DNA of 64,000 nt, from the NCBI RefSeq assembly GCF_002211765.1, contig NZ_CP022133.1:930001-994000 (forward strand), written 5' to 3'. The first letter of the stretch is position 1; the number at the start of each line of letters is the position of its first letter. Source of the DNA: Idiomarina piscisalsi (GTDB taxonomy: Bacteria; Pseudomonadota; Gammaproteobacteria; Enterobacterales; Alteromonadaceae). A program made the position numbers and the translations under genes. This document shows, in pieces, positions 33,501 to 41,760 of this stretch. Below the pieces are notes generated by a model that was given only the letters and a program-made list of their open reading frames with translations, ran no database searches and was not told the origin of the DNA.

Positions 33501-33735
33501 ATTACCAATAGTACTGGAAAAGAGTCTGCAGGCTAAAATTGTTATTCCAATGGCAATATCACTGGCGTTCGGTATTATTTTTGCGACGATTATCACGCTT
33601 TTATTAATACCATGTCTGTACCTGATATTGGCGGATGCAAAACGCAATACTCAGTCCTTCTTGTCCTGGTACGGACTGGCGAAGCCGCCTGAGCCTAAAG
33701 ACATGACAACAGAGGAAGCATTGAAAGACTATTAA
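30559..33735 (+). CDS. RND efflux transporter permease (AcrB type)
   Basis: A proton-driven inner-membrane pump of 1058 residues. It has the two-fold RND architecture: a first helix at NPVAANLLMIVILVAGALSV, a large periplasmic loop, helices 2-6 with GIVVDDAIVIGESAY carrying the two proton-relay Asp residues of helix 4, then a second repeat with a large loop rich in Gly (GGIGGGGGF) and helices 8-12 including SGVVVNDSLVMVDYVN. Substrates cannot be inferred. It forms an operon with the adaptor upstream; a GC-rich hairpin follows. Confidence 0.93.
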   Translation: MENEKQKGIIAWFANNPVAANLLMIVILVAGALSVFTVRKQMFPEIELNIISIQVPFPGAAPQEVEQGVIMLIEDAIEDVDGIEEMTSRSREGIGSVTLEVEPDYDVQVVMDEVKMLVDAIPNFPQQIEKPNIYRVRPNRDVIWMTVFGDANERTRKELAKSIRDELKSVGGITKVEVVGARDYEIAIEISQQDLERYGLTFQQIVNAVRGTSIDVAGGSIKTPNGDILLRANNQAYYGSEFEKIVLISRPDGTRLTLGDIATVEDGFVETEAFTRFDGKPATFIRVNSVGDQNDLKIAEYVRNYVDRKQQELPDEIQLAAWGDSSYYLQGRLDLMLNNMWIGGLLVFLMLSLFLQLRLAFWVMIGIPVCFLGTIALLPLPMVDVSINMISLFGFILVLGIVVDDAIVIGESAYTEIEEKGKSVDNVVAGAKRVAIPATFGVLTTMVAFIPMLMVEGGMGAIWQSIAFVVIIALAFSLIESKWILPAHIAQMKYSKDGSENPNAFQRFRNKFADAIQRFVYKYYRPFLKKCLHYRYATLAAFFGMMILMIGLMSGGIVRWVFFPDIPSDFIQANVEMQPGTSEERTIEVLESVSKGLAQVDERAEANEGGKVVRHTNIWMNGTEAGTVFAELKKGEDRNIDGYEIVNQWRESVPELAGVRTINFQGGIGGGGGFDIEFQLVGDNLDELKAAAERLKAVLGEYDGVFDIEDTFGDGKDEVLVTTKPLAEAMGINLAELATQVRYAFYGAEAQRIQRGDEEVKVMVRYPEEQRQSVGNLQDMKLRMADGSEIPFTELADIEFAEGYSTITRIDRERSVNVRARVNKDRVEPFRVVNEVREQKLPNILDQYPSVGFKLQGATQDEAEATDSLALGGLLAMLAVYALMAIPLKSYSQPLIIMSVIPFGIIGAVIGHWILGMPVSILSLFGIIALSGVVVNDSLVMVDYVNKAKEAGTDLRHAVLDAGCRRFRAITLTSLTTFFGLLPIVLEKSLQAKIVIPMAISLAFGIIFATIITLLLIPCLYLILADAKRNTQSFLSWYGLAKPPEPKDMTTEEALKDY

Positions 33736-33752
33736 TGTTAGGTCATAAGAAC

Positions 33753-33783
33753 ACAAAGCCGGGGCAAAATGCGCCGGCTTTGT
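33753..33783 (+). terminator. Hairpin after the RND permease gene
   Basis: ACAAAGCCGG (33753-33762) pairs perfectly with CCGGCTTTGT (33774-33783) around an 11-base loop. The T residues are inside the stem and no T run follows, so it may be a weak terminator. Confidence 0.5.
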
Positions 33784-33857
33784 CGTATGTGCTGTCATAA
33801 ACTGGTAAACTTGATGCTATAACTTTAAGACATTATTTGAGGCTTCGGGTCATTCAC

Positions 33858-34571
33858 ATGTTGCTGTCATTCCTCGATATTTTTGCATTGGCTTTGTTCT
33901 TCTTTTGCTGGATAGGCTACTCTCTTTTTGCCCGTAAGCGCGCCAAAACCACCCATTGCCTGTCGAGTATTTTATGTTCTTTGCGAATTGACTGGTTTAA
34001 CACCGTGGTTCATAAAGAAAACCAAGTCGCTGATGCATCATTAATTGGTAACGTTGAGCGCACGGTAACCTTTTTTGCGTCGTCTACTATCCTTGTACTG
34101 GCCGGTGTTATAACGGTACTGGCACATGCCGAGGAAGTTGTGACAGTTTTAAATGAGATTCCGTTAAGCCCGAACACGAATGCGCTGCTTGTACAGTTTA
34201 AGCTGGCAGTACTGGCGCTCATCTTTGTGTATGCGTTTTTCAAATTCACTTGGTCGATACGTCAGTTTGGTTTTGTCTCTGTGCTACTTGGTGCATCGGT
34301 TGAATTTCATCAGGAAAATAAAACAGAAGAAGAACGAGATCGTTTTGCCCGCCACGCCGCAAAAGTGTTGGATCAGTCGGGGCATGAATACAATAAAGGG
34401 TTGCGTACGTATTACTTTGCGTTGGCCTATTTGTCGTGGTTTTTGCATCCCGCAATGTTAGTCATTTCAAGTCTCATTGTTGTTGCCGTTCTTTATCGTC
34501 GTGAGTATCGTTCGCGGGTGCTACGTGAGTTGTTGGCGACAAAAGGCTTTGTACCCGGGAAAAAATCATAG
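33858..34571 (+). CDS. DUF599 family integral membrane protein
   Basis: This resembles DUF599 proteins, which are found in bacteria and plants and have no established function. Four hydrophobic segments are visible: LDIFALALFFFCWIGYSLFA, the ASSTILVLAGVITVL region, LAVLALIFVYAFFKF and the C-terminal FLHPAMLVISSLIVVAVLYR. An internal polar stretch (VEFHQENKTEEERDRFARHA) contains the conserved acidic/His segment. The ATG at 33858 (238 residues) begins at the first helix and is preferred over the TTG at 33837. The AstE-like gene begins ten bases downstream, with AGGAG at the end of this gene, suggesting co-transcription. Confidence 0.75.
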   Translation: MLLSFLDIFALALFFFCWIGYSLFARKRAKTTHCLSSILCSLRIDWFNTVVHKENQVADASLIGNVERTVTFFASSTILVLAGVITVLAHAEEVVTVLNEIPLSPNTNALLVQFKLAVLALIFVYAFFKFTWSIRQFGFVSVLLGASVEFHQENKTEEERDRFARHAAKVLDQSGHEYNKGLRTYYFALAYLSWFLHPAMLVISSLIVVAVLYRREYRSRVLRELLATKGFVPGKKS

Positions 34572-34580
34572 GAGTTTGGT

Positions 34581-35612
34581 TTGAATAAGGCATTTGAGGA
34601 CTTTTTAGGTTGGACCTGCGCCAATGAATGGGGCAGTGAAGAGACTCAGAAAAAGACATTGAATAACGGTGTCACCCTGTCCATATGGGACAGCGGTGTT
34701 TTAGAAGTTACGCCATCAAAGCCCGGGAAAAAAGATATTGTTTTATCTTGTGCGGTACACGGTAATGAAACCGCGCCTATTGAAATATGCCGCGATATTA
34801 TTAATGACATTATCACTGAAAAGCAGACAGTCGTTCATAGAACCTTATTTTTGATTGCGAATCCGGCATCTATTAATAAAGGTGAACGCTTCGTTGAAGA
34901 AAACATGAATCGGTTGTTCAGTGGGGCTCATGGCAACGGTAAGGCACACAACAAAGAGCGCGAGCGCGCGGCTAAAATTGAACAGTATGTAAGACGCTTT
35001 TATGAAACTGCCCCAGAGGGCGAGCGAGAGCGTTTACACTATGACTTGCACACGGCCATACGTGACTCAAAACGTGAAAAATTCGCTGTTTATCCATTTA
35101 CTCATGGGAAATCGTACAACAAGCATCAGCTTCAATTCCTATTAGCGTGTGGTGTCGATACTGTGTTGTTAAATCAAGCACCGACAACCACGTTCTCCTA
35201 TTTCAGCGTGAATGAATTTAATGCACACGCGTTTACTGTTGAATTGGGGAAAGTACGCCCGTTTGGCAAGAATGACCGTTCGAAGTTCGCTGCCTCAGAG
35301 CAAACGCTACGTCGGTTAATTAGTGAAGACTCGGTCGATTTTGGTGAGTTTGACCCTAATAAACATTTTATCTTTAAAGAAGCTCAGACAATTAATCGCA
35401 TGAATGAAGATTTTGAGCTTAACTTTGCTGATGACGTGGCCAACTTTACGTCTTTTGACAAGGGCGACTTATTGGCGCGAGACGGTGATAAGAACCTTTA
35501 TGCACTTCATGACGGCGAACATATTATTTTCCCGAATGCTAACGTGGCTTTGGGACAAAGAGCGTTATTAACCGTAGTAAGAGTGCCAACAGAATCGCTC
35601 GAATTGGAATAG
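34581..35612 (+). CDS. astE: Succinylglutamate desuccinylase/aspartoacylase family, AstE-like
   Basis: AstE hydrolyses N-succinylglutamate in the last step of arginine catabolism by the AST pathway. The M14-like zinc site is visible: SCAVHGNETAPIE gives His60 and Glu63, with the third ligand in LHYDLHTAIR and the conserved NPASINKGERFVEENMNR. The start is TTG with AGGAG seven bases before it. The 343 residues are slightly longer than E. coli AstE (322). No other ast gene is adjacent, so the assignment rests on sequence, and a related deacylase role is possible. Confidence 0.85.
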   Translation: MNKAFEDFLGWTCANEWGSEETQKKTLNNGVTLSIWDSGVLEVTPSKPGKKDIVLSCAVHGNETAPIEICRDIINDIITEKQTVVHRTLFLIANPASINKGERFVEENMNRLFSGAHGNGKAHNKERERAAKIEQYVRRFYETAPEGERERLHYDLHTAIRDSKREKFAVYPFTHGKSYNKHQLQFLLACGVDTVLLNQAPTTTFSYFSVNEFNAHAFTVELGKVRPFGKNDRSKFAASEQTLRRLISEDSVDFGEFDPNKHFIFKEAQTINRMNEDFELNFADDVANFTSFDKGDLLARDGDKNLYALHDGEHIIFPNANVALGQRALLTVVRVPTESLELE

Positions 35613-35641
35613 CCTATACTGGTCTTAGTAGTCAGGCTTTA
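35611..35641 (+). terminator. Possible weak terminator after astE
   Basis: AGCCT (35611-35615) and TACT (35617-35620) pair with AGTA (35627-35630) and AGGCT (35634-35638), with an internal bulge and a short TTTATT tail. The structure is imperfect and low-confidence. Confidence 0.3.
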
Positions 35642-35701
35642 TTGTTAATCCTGTTCGTTTCTATTTACACTTACTGCGTTAACTTTTCGTTAGTTTGTGG
35701 T

Positions 35702-35730
35702 TTGCATGTCACTTTACGTAAAGGTAAAGT
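35702..35730 (+). promoter_or_regulatory. Candidate bkd operon promoter with palindromic operator in the spacer
   Basis: TTGCAT (35702-35707) and TAAAGT (35725-35730) are 17 bases apart. The spacer holds the perfect 12-base palindrome CTTTACGTAAAG (35712-35723), and the half-site GTAAAG is repeated directly at 35724-35729. An operator inside the spacer suits a MerR-type regulator such as LiuR, known to control branched-chain amino acid catabolism in gammaproteobacteria. The regulator assignment is inference. Confidence 0.5.
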
Positions 35731-35771
35731 AGCGGCAAATTTCACCCAGCTTGCAACCGAAAGAGAAGGTT

Positions 35772-36959
35772 ATGGCAAAGGATAAAAAACACAACACAGA
35801 AATTGTGACAAAACCGCAATGGTTTGACGGTGAATCAGTCACAATTCCAATGCTGCAAATCCTCAAAGAGGACGGTAGCTTCCATAAAGGCGCTGACATG
35901 CCTGAATACGATAAAGACCTTATCGTAAAAATCCATGACACCATGCAGTTCATTCGTACGTTGGACGAGCGCATGATTGCTGCGCAGCGTCAGGGACGAA
36001 TTAGCTTCTACCTGGCTTCGCGTGGTGAAGAGGCTGAAAGTGTCGCTTCTGCAGCCGCATTAGATGACGGCGATATGATCATGGGGCAGTACCGCGAGCA
36101 GGGCGCATTGGCGTACCGTGGCTTTACCGTTGAACAGTTCATGAATCAGCTATTCTCGAACGAAAAAGACTTAGGTAAAGGTCGTCAAATGCCGGTTCAC
36201 TATGGCTGTGCTGACTTAAACTTTATGACCATTTCTTCGCCGCTGGGTACACAAATACCACAAGCGACCGGATATGCGTTCGGGCAGAAGATGGATAAAA
36301 CCGGCAAGTGCACCATTTGCTATTTCGGTGAAGGTGCAGCTTCTGAAGGTGACTTTCATGCAGCCTTAAACATGGCATCGGTTTATAAAGTGCCCGTTAT
36401 TTTCTTTTGTCGTAACAACGGTTACGCCATTTCAACGCCGTCGCAAGGCGAGCAGTATGGCGGTGATGGCATTGCGCCACGCGGTATTGGTTATGGCATG
36501 AAGACCATCCGTATCGACGGTAATGACGTGTTTGCCGTACTAAGAGCGACACAAGAAGCGCGTCGCTTAGCAGTTGAAGAGAACGAGCCGGTATTAATTG
36601 AAGCCATGTCGTACCGTATGTCGGGTCACTCAACGTCGGACGACCCAACGGGTTACCGTACGCGCGAAGAAGAAGATGACTGGAAAGTAAAAGATCCGCT
36701 TGATCGTCTGCAAAAATGGATGATGAACGAAGGCTGGTTGGATAAAGACCATGTTGAAGAGCATCATGCCGACGTTAAAGCCAAAGTATTGGCTGCGTTA
36801 AAAGAAGCCGAAAAAGTACCTGCGCCACATATCGACGAACTGATTAATGACGTATATGACGAGCCAACACCGTTGCTGAAAGAGCAATTGGAAGAGTTGA
36901 AAGAGCATATTCGTAAGTATCCGGATGCGTATCCGAAAACGTCAGGGAGAATCGACTAA
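35772..36959 (+). CDS. bkdA1: Branched-chain 2-oxoacid dehydrogenase E1 alpha subunit
   Basis: E1 alpha binds thiamine diphosphate and, with E1 beta, decarboxylates the 2-oxoacids of Val, Leu and Ile. The TPP fold is visible with [20 protein letters not shown] ending at RNNGYAIST, and the E1 alpha hallmark [15 protein letters not shown]. The frame opens at a TTG at 35751, but the ATG at 35772 with AGAAGG just upstream is preferred (395 residues). Its stop codon overlaps the E1 beta start by one base, so translation is coupled. First gene of bkdA1-bkdA2-bkdB. Confidence 0.95.
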   Translation: MAKDKKHNTEIVTKPQWFDGESVTIPMLQILKEDGSFHKGADMPEYDKDLIVKIHDTMQFIRTLDERMIAAQRQGRISFYLASRGEEAESVASAAALDDGDMIMGQYREQGALAYRGFTVEQFMNQLFSNEKDLGKGRQMPVHYGCADLNFMTISSPLGTQIPQATGYAFGQKMDKTGKCTICYFGEGAASEGDFHAALNMASVYKVPVIFFCRNNGYAISTPSQGEQYGGDGIAPRGIGYGMKTIRIDGNDVFAVLRATQEARRLAVEENEPVLIEAMSYRMSGHSTSDDPTGYRTREEEDDWKVKDPLDRLQKWMMNEGWLDKDHVEEHHADVKAKVLAALKEAEKVPAPHIDELINDVYDEPTPLLKEQLEELKEHIRKYPDAYPKTSGRID

Positions 36960-37936
36960 TGGCTAAAATGAATTTACTACAAGCCATCAACAGCGCACTC
37001 GACCTGGCGATGGCCAAACACGACAACGTATACAGCTTTGGTGAAGACACCGGTGGTTTCGGTGGTGTATTCCGCGCAACTTCAGGTTTGACCGAAAAAT
37101 ACGGCAAGCATCGCAACTTTAATACACCACTGGTTGAACAAGGCATCATCGGTTTTGCGAACGGGTTAGCGTCACAAGGCAGCTACGCCGTTGCTGAAAT
37201 TCAGTTTGGTGACTATATCTTCCCGGCGTTTGACCAAATCGTTAACGAATCGGCGAAGTTCCGTTATCGCTCAGGTAATGAGTTTGATGTAGGCGGTTTA
37301 ACCATTCGTACACCATACGGCGGTGGTATTGCGGGTGGTCACTATCACTCGCAGTCGCCGGAAGCCTATTTCGCGCATACACCGGGCATGAAAATTGTGA
37401 CGCCGCGTAACCCATACGAAGCTAAAGGGTTATTGCTGAGCGCCATTTTTGATAAAAACCCAGTGTTATTTATGGAGCCGAAGCGCCTGTATCGTGCATC
37501 GACGGGTGAGGTGCCTGAAGAAGAATATACCATTCCATTGGGCAAAGCCGACGTCGTCAAAGAAGGTACGGATATTACCGTCTTGGGCTGGGGCGCACAG
37601 ATGGAAATGACCGAGAAAGCGGTCGAAAAAGCCGAAGAAGACGGGGTGTCGTGTGAGGTGATCGACTTACGGACGATTTTGCCGTGGGATGTTGAAACAG
37701 TCACTCAGTCGGTACTAAAAACCGGACGTTTAGTGATTTCGCAGGAAGCTCCAATCACCGGTGGTTTTGCCAGTGAAATTGCGGCGACTGTTCAGGATAA
37801 GTGCTTCCTTTACCTTGAATCGCCGATCGCGCGTGTATCAGGTATTGATGTACCGTATCCGTTGTGTCACGAGAAAGAGTACATGGCTGATCACCTGAAG
37901 ATTTATGAAGCCATCAAACGCTCAATGAACTACTAA
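36959..37936 (+). CDS. bkdA2: Branched-chain 2-oxoacid dehydrogenase E1 beta subunit
   Basis: E1 beta pairs with E1 alpha to form the heterotetrameric decarboxylase. The 325 residues carry the transketolase pyrimidine domain with [36 protein letters not shown] and [16 protein letters not shown], and a C-terminal transketolase domain with [15 protein letters not shown]. It starts in the ATG overlapping the previous stop and ends 12 bases before bkdB. Confidence 0.96.
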   Translation: MAKMNLLQAINSALDLAMAKHDNVYSFGEDTGGFGGVFRATSGLTEKYGKHRNFNTPLVEQGIIGFANGLASQGSYAVAEIQFGDYIFPAFDQIVNESAKFRYRSGNEFDVGGLTIRTPYGGGIAGGHYHSQSPEAYFAHTPGMKIVTPRNPYEAKGLLLSAIFDKNPVLFMEPKRLYRASTGEVPEEEYTIPLGKADVVKEGTDITVLGWGAQMEMTEKAVEKAEEDGVSCEVIDLRTILPWDVETVTQSVLKTGRLVISQEAPITGGFASEIAATVQDKCFLYLESPIARVSGIDVPYPLCHEKEYMADHLKIYEAIKRSMNY

Positions 37937-37948
37937 GGACCCATCGAC

Positions 37949-39535
37949 ATGAGTAAAGATTTTATTCTGCCCGATATCGGCGAAGGGATCGTAGAGTGCG
38001 AAATCGTTGAGTGGCTGGTAGCCGAAGGCGATGAAGTGAAAGAAGATCAGCCGGTTGTTGAAGTCATGACTGACAAAGCCATGGTTGAGATACCGGCAAA
38101 AGATGACGGCGTGGTTGAAAAGCTGTATTACCAAAAAGGTGATATTGCTAAAGTCCATGAGCCTTTATTCCGCGTCAACGCTGACGGTGATGCTGGCGAG
38201 TCAGCAGAAGACAAGCCTGCTGAAAAAGAGCCTTCAAAATCTGAGGGCAAGCCAGAGAATAATCAAGCGGTGGGCGGTGAGACGACTGACTTTATCTTGC
38301 CGGATATCGGTGAAGGTATTGTTGAGTGTGAGATTGTCGAATGGTTAGTTTCTGAAGGCGACGAAGTGAAAGAAGACCAGCCAGTGGTTGAGGTGATGAC
38401 CGACAAAGCCACGGTGGAGATTCCAGCGAAAGATGACGGTAAAGTCGTTAAGCTGTATCACAAAAAAGGCGATATTGCTGAAGTACACAAACCATTGTTC
38501 GCGTTACAGCCAGCCGGTGGTGTTCAGGCTTCGGGTTCTGGCAATAACGCTCAAAGTAGCTCGTCACAGAACAGCGCAGAGTCGAAACCACAAGCAAGCA
38601 CAAAGGCGGAAGCTGAACCACCAGCGAAAGCGCGTCAGGGTAAAGCCATTGCCAGCCCGGCAGTGCGTCGCTTAGCTCGCGAGAATGATATTAATATCGC
38701 TGACGTTCCTGGCTCTGGTAAAAAAGGCCGTGTCCTGAAAAAAGACATTGAAGGCTTCAAATCGGGTGATCAACGTTCTACTGCTAGCACAGACAGTAAG
38801 CCGGCTCAGCAGCCTGTTGCGACTACTGGGGGCACGCGCACCGAAGCGATTCGTGGCGTGAAAGCGGCAATGGCTAAGCAGATGATGAACTCTGTCAGTA
38901 CTATTCCGCACTTCACGTACGCTGATGAATTCGATGTAACGAACCTGATTGAGCTGCGTGAAAAGCTGAAAGAGCAATACAAAGAAAAAGGCGTACGCTT
39001 AACTGTCATGCCGTTCTTTATTAAAGCTCTGTCGTTGGCACTAAAAGAGTTTCCGGTAATGAATGCGCAGGTGAATGAAGACTGCACAGAAATTACTTAT
39101 TTCGATGACCATAACATCGGTATGGCAGTCGATACCAAAATTGGCTTGTTAGTGCCTAACGTAAAACAGGTACAGAACAAAAGCATTATCGACGTGGCTA
39201 ATGAAGTAACTCGTTTAACGCAAGCTGCTCGGGAAGGTAAAGTACCTCAGGCTGACATGAAAGGCGGTACTATTAGTATCTCTAACATTGGTGTTATTGG
39301 CGGTACGGTGGCAACACCTATCATCAACAAACCAGAAGCAGCCATTGTCGCCTTAGGTAAAGTGCAGGAGTTACCGCGCTTTGACGAAGACGGCAATGTG
39401 GTAGCCCGTAAGATAATGACGGTAAGCTGGTCAGGCGACCATCGTATTATCGACGGCGGCACCATTGCTCGTTTCAACAAACTCTGGCAGGAATACCTCG
39501 AAGACCCAACCAGCATGCTGGTTAACATGGTCTGA
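37949..39535 (+). CDS. bkdB: Branched-chain 2-oxoacid dehydrogenase E2, two lipoyl domains
   Basis: E2 is the dihydrolipoyl acyltransferase core. There are two nearly identical lipoyl domains (about 3-77 and 112-186) with lipoyl Lys43 and Lys152 in VMTDKA, joined by Lys/Glu/Ser-rich linkers. A peripheral subunit-binding domain (ASPAVRRLARENDINIADVPG) and the catalytic acyltransferase domain follow, ending with the active-site motif DHRIIDGG. Many bacterial BkdB proteins have a single lipoyl domain, so the doubled domain is a lineage trait or a recent duplication. No E3 (lpd) gene follows; the complex must use one encoded elsewhere. Confidence 0.95.
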   Translation: MSKDFILPDIGEGIVECEIVEWLVAEGDEVKEDQPVVEVMTDKAMVEIPAKDDGVVEKLYYQKGDIAKVHEPLFRVNADGDAGESAEDKPAEKEPSKSEGKPENNQAVGGETTDFILPDIGEGIVECEIVEWLVSEGDEVKEDQPVVEVMTDKATVEIPAKDDGKVVKLYHKKGDIAEVHKPLFALQPAGGVQASGSGNNAQSSSSQNSAESKPQASTKAEAEPPAKARQGKAIASPAVRRLARENDINIADVPGSGKKGRVLKKDIEGFKSGDQRSTASTDSKPAQQPVATTGGTRTEAIRGVKAAMAKQMMNSVSTIPHFTYADEFDVTNLIELREKLKEQYKEKGVRLTVMPFFIKALSLALKEFPVMNAQVNEDCTEITYFDDHNIGMAVDTKIGLLVPNVKQVQNKSIIDVANEVTRLTQAAREGKVPQADMKGGTISISNIGVIGGTVATPIINKPEAAIVALGKVQELPRFDEDGNVVARKIMTVSWSGDHRIIDGGTIARFNKLWQEYLEDPTSMLVNMV

Positions 39536-39545
39536 GATAACGGAA

Positions 39546-39707
39546 AGGCTCCGCGGACATAGTGCTTCGCTTGGAGCTAAGGCCCGCTGATACAGGAGAC
39601 GCAACGAGCTCATCCATGAGGGCTTGACGAAGGCCATCCATGGCCTTCGACACTCCTGTATCAGCGGGCCTTAACGCTTAGCGCTACACACAATGCCCGC
39701 GGAGCCT
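39546..39707. repeat. Large nested imperfect palindrome between bkdB and the EEP-family gene
   Basis: Outer arms 39546-39556 and 39697-39707 pair perfectly over 11 bases, and pairing continues with single mismatches to 39564/39689. Further in, 39578-39598 and 39653-39673 form a perfect 21-bp stem. Inside that, 39628-39636 and 39641-39649 form a 9-bp hairpin with a four-base loop, and 39609-39620 is a small CTCAT/ATGAG palindrome. There is no U tract and no coding sequence. It could be a REP/MITE-like element or a structured RNA. Confidence 0.75.
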
Positions 39708-39794
39708 CGTTTACTGAGACCTTAACACTTCCTTTCCCCTTCTTTTATGTAGCTATGTTATGGTTTTCATATCTGAGAAGCATAGAGAGCCAAG

Positions 39795-40850
39795 ATGTTT
39801 GAAATTATTTACCTTTCTTTAGCGATATTGCTGGCGGTTCTAACGTTAGCGCCGTTGTCGTGGTCGCAGGTTTGGTGGATTCGTGGGCTGGATTTTCCCA
39901 GGTTACAGCTTTCGGTGGTGCTAAGTATGCTGCTGGTAGTCGGCTTTGTGGTTATACGTGACTGGACGTCGGTTACTGCGGTGGCTATGGGGCTTATTAT
40001 TGGTTGTCTTGTTTGTCAGCTGTGGTGGGTGGTGCCTTACACGGTATTTTTTCCCAAAGAGGTGAAAGCGCTTAATAAGCGTGAGGCGGGTGGTCGGCTT
40101 CGGGTAATGACGGCGAATGTCCTGACGCCTAATCGTAACAGTGACCGACTTATTCAGTTAGTTCGGGATTATACGCCGGATGTTCTGGTGACGCTTGAGT
40201 CTGATGCATGGTGGGGTAAGCAATTAGAAGCTATTGAAGAGAACTACCCTCATACGGTTAAGGTGCCTCTGGACAACCTTTATGGTATGCACGTCTACTC
40301 GAGGTTGCCATTGTCTGACGTTAGTGTTGAATACTTAATTGAAGACGATAAGCCGTCGATACATTGCTTTATTGAATTGCCAACAGGCCAGAGGGTCAAA
40401 GCACACTTTGTGCATCCGGCGCCGCCGAGTCCAACGGAAAATGAGGAGTCGGAAGAACGTGACGGTGAGCTGCTTTTGGTTGCCCGACAGGTTGAGCCTG
40501 ATAAGCATCCAACGATAGTTACTGGCGACTTGAACGATGTGGCGTGGTCGAGAACGACACTGCTCTTTCGAAAGGTAAGCGGTCTGTTAGACCCGCGTGT
40601 GGGGCGGGGCATGTTTAACACGTTCCACGCGGACTATTGGTTTGCTCGCTGGCCGCTTGATCATATCTTTCATAGTCACCACTTTGCGCTGGTCTCAATG
40701 ACTCGCCTGCCTGGATTTGGCTCTGACCACTTCCCGCTACTAACGGAACTGGCTCTTGCGCCCGGTGAAAATGGTATTAATGACGGTCCTTCGCCTGACG
40801 AAGAGGACAAAGAAGCTGCCGATGAAATCGTCAAAAAGGCTATGGCTTAA
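39795..40850 (+). CDS. Endonuclease/exonuclease/phosphatase (EEP) family membrane protein
   Basis: Three N-terminal hydrophobic segments (about 1-22, 36-52 and 58-82) anchor the protein. The EEP catalytic domain begins at RLRVMTANVLTPN, which gives the metal-binding Asn, and continues with DVLVTLESDAWW (Glu), IVTGDLNDVAW (Asp and Asn) and the C-terminal GSDHFPLLTEL (Asp-His). This topology, known from YafD-type proteins, places the catalytic domain on the membrane. The substrate (nucleic acid or lipid phosphodiester) is unknown. The last 11 bases overlap the convergent EamA gene. Confidence 0.85.
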   Translation: MFEIIYLSLAILLAVLTLAPLSWSQVWWIRGLDFPRLQLSVVLSMLLVVGFVVIRDWTSVTAVAMGLIIGCLVCQLWWVVPYTVFFPKEVKALNKREAGGRLRVMTANVLTPNRNSDRLIQLVRDYTPDVLVTLESDAWWGKQLEAIEENYPHTVKVPLDNLYGMHVYSRLPLSDVSVEYLIEDDKPSIHCFIELPTGQRVKAHFVHPAPPSPTENEESEERDGELLLVARQVEPDKHPTIVTGDLNDVAWSRTTLLFRKVSGLLDPRVGRGMFNTFHADYWFARWPLDHIFHSHHFALVSMTRLPGFGSDHFPLLTELALAPGENGINDGPSPDEEDKEAADEIVKKAMA

Positions 40851-41640
40851 GCTTTTTCTTAAAATGAATACGCTGTACGAGTAATCCGGTAATGATGAGC
40901 GCTAAGCCTGCAATAGTGCTGACATAAATGGTTTCGCCAATAATTGCTGACAGTAGTAGCAGTGAAATAAACGGCGATACAAAAATCAGGTTGCTAATAA
41001 GTGCGGTGTTAGTGGCTGTTTTCATGGCTTTTAGCCAAAACAAAAACGTAATACCCATCTCAAATAACCCGACATAACTGACAGCCGCCCAGCCTTGCCA
41101 GGGGATATTCGACCAGTCGCTCCAGATAAAGCTGGCAACAATTAAAACCGGCAGAGCTAAACCAAAGGATAAAACCAGGCTAACAACAGAATCAGCATTG
41201 CGCCGGGTGTTCAGTATCCAGTAACCGGCCCACAGGAAGGTTGATATTAAGGCTAATAAAACACCCCAGGGGTTGCTAAAGCTTAGCCCTAATAAGTCAC
41301 CACGCGTTGCTATAATTAACACACCAAAATAGCCCAGTGCGCAGGCTACCCAGTCGCGGCGACGGATATGTTGCTTTAAAAACAAGGCCGCCATAATACT
41401 AAGTGCTATTGCCCAGGTGTAATTCAGGGGCTGAGCTTCGGAGGCAGGTAGCAGTTTATAGGCCTGAAAGAGCACCAAATAGTAGATAAGAGGGTTAATA
41501 AGGCCCATAAGTACGTAGTACAAGGGCATTTTTCGTAGTTCAAGCAACAACAAGTGAGATTTTTTCTGAATCACACAGACGAGGCTTAAAACAGCAAAAG
41601 ATACCGCACTGGCGGCTGTCACCATCTGTAACGGCGTCAT
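40840..41640 (-). CDS. EamA/DMT-family transporter, N terminus lost by apparent frameshift
   Basis: An inner-membrane drug/metabolite transporter of the EamA type. The open frame from the ATG at 41640 gives 266 residues with nine hydrophobic segments, including ALGYFGVLIIATRGD, where the family has ten in about 300 residues. The missing first helix is encoded in the same frame directly upstream (41641-41740) but has no start codon there; see the adjoining entry. Substrate unknown. It is probably co-transcribed with the DUF3293 gene upstream. Confidence 0.8.
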   Translation of the reverse strand: MTPLQMVTAASAVSFAVLSLVCVIQKKSHLLLLELRKMPLYYVLMGLINPLIYYLVLFQAYKLLPASEAQPLNYTWAIALSIMAALFLKQHIRRRDWVACALGYFGVLIIATRGDLLGLSFSNPWGVLLALISTFLWAGYWILNTRRNADSVVSLVLSFGLALPVLIVASFIWSDWSNIPWQGWAAVSYVGLFEMGITFLFWLKAMKTATNTALISNLIFVSPFISLLLLSAIIGETIYVSTIAGLALIITGLLVQRIHFKKKLKP

Positions 41641-41746
41641 GTACTCTAGTGTGATTTTAAACGCCGTAGCGACCGTCGACCATAGTAAAACGGCGATAAT
41701 GGCGTAGATAAAGGCGAGTTTATCAGCGGCTATGGTGTGATGGCAT
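41641..41746 (-). other. Displaced 5' coding end of the EamA transporter gene
   Basis: Read on the minus strand in the frame of the downstream transporter, this segment encodes AFIYAIIAVLLWSTVATAFK, the expected first EamA helix, and joins directly to MTPLQM. No ATG, GTG or TTG opens that frame after the upstream stop. An ATG at 41746 with AAGGGGG a few bases before it starts one frame away and hits a stop at 41723-41725. Restoring one base near 41722-41729 would give a complete protein of about 301 residues. Confidence 0.7.
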
Positions 41747-41760
41747 GGCGCCCCCTTAAC

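Noticed and set aside
39546..39707. Integron attC site
   Set aside because: The large palindrome lacks the paired core sites (GTTRRRY/RYYYAAC) at its ends, and no integrase or cassette array is nearby.
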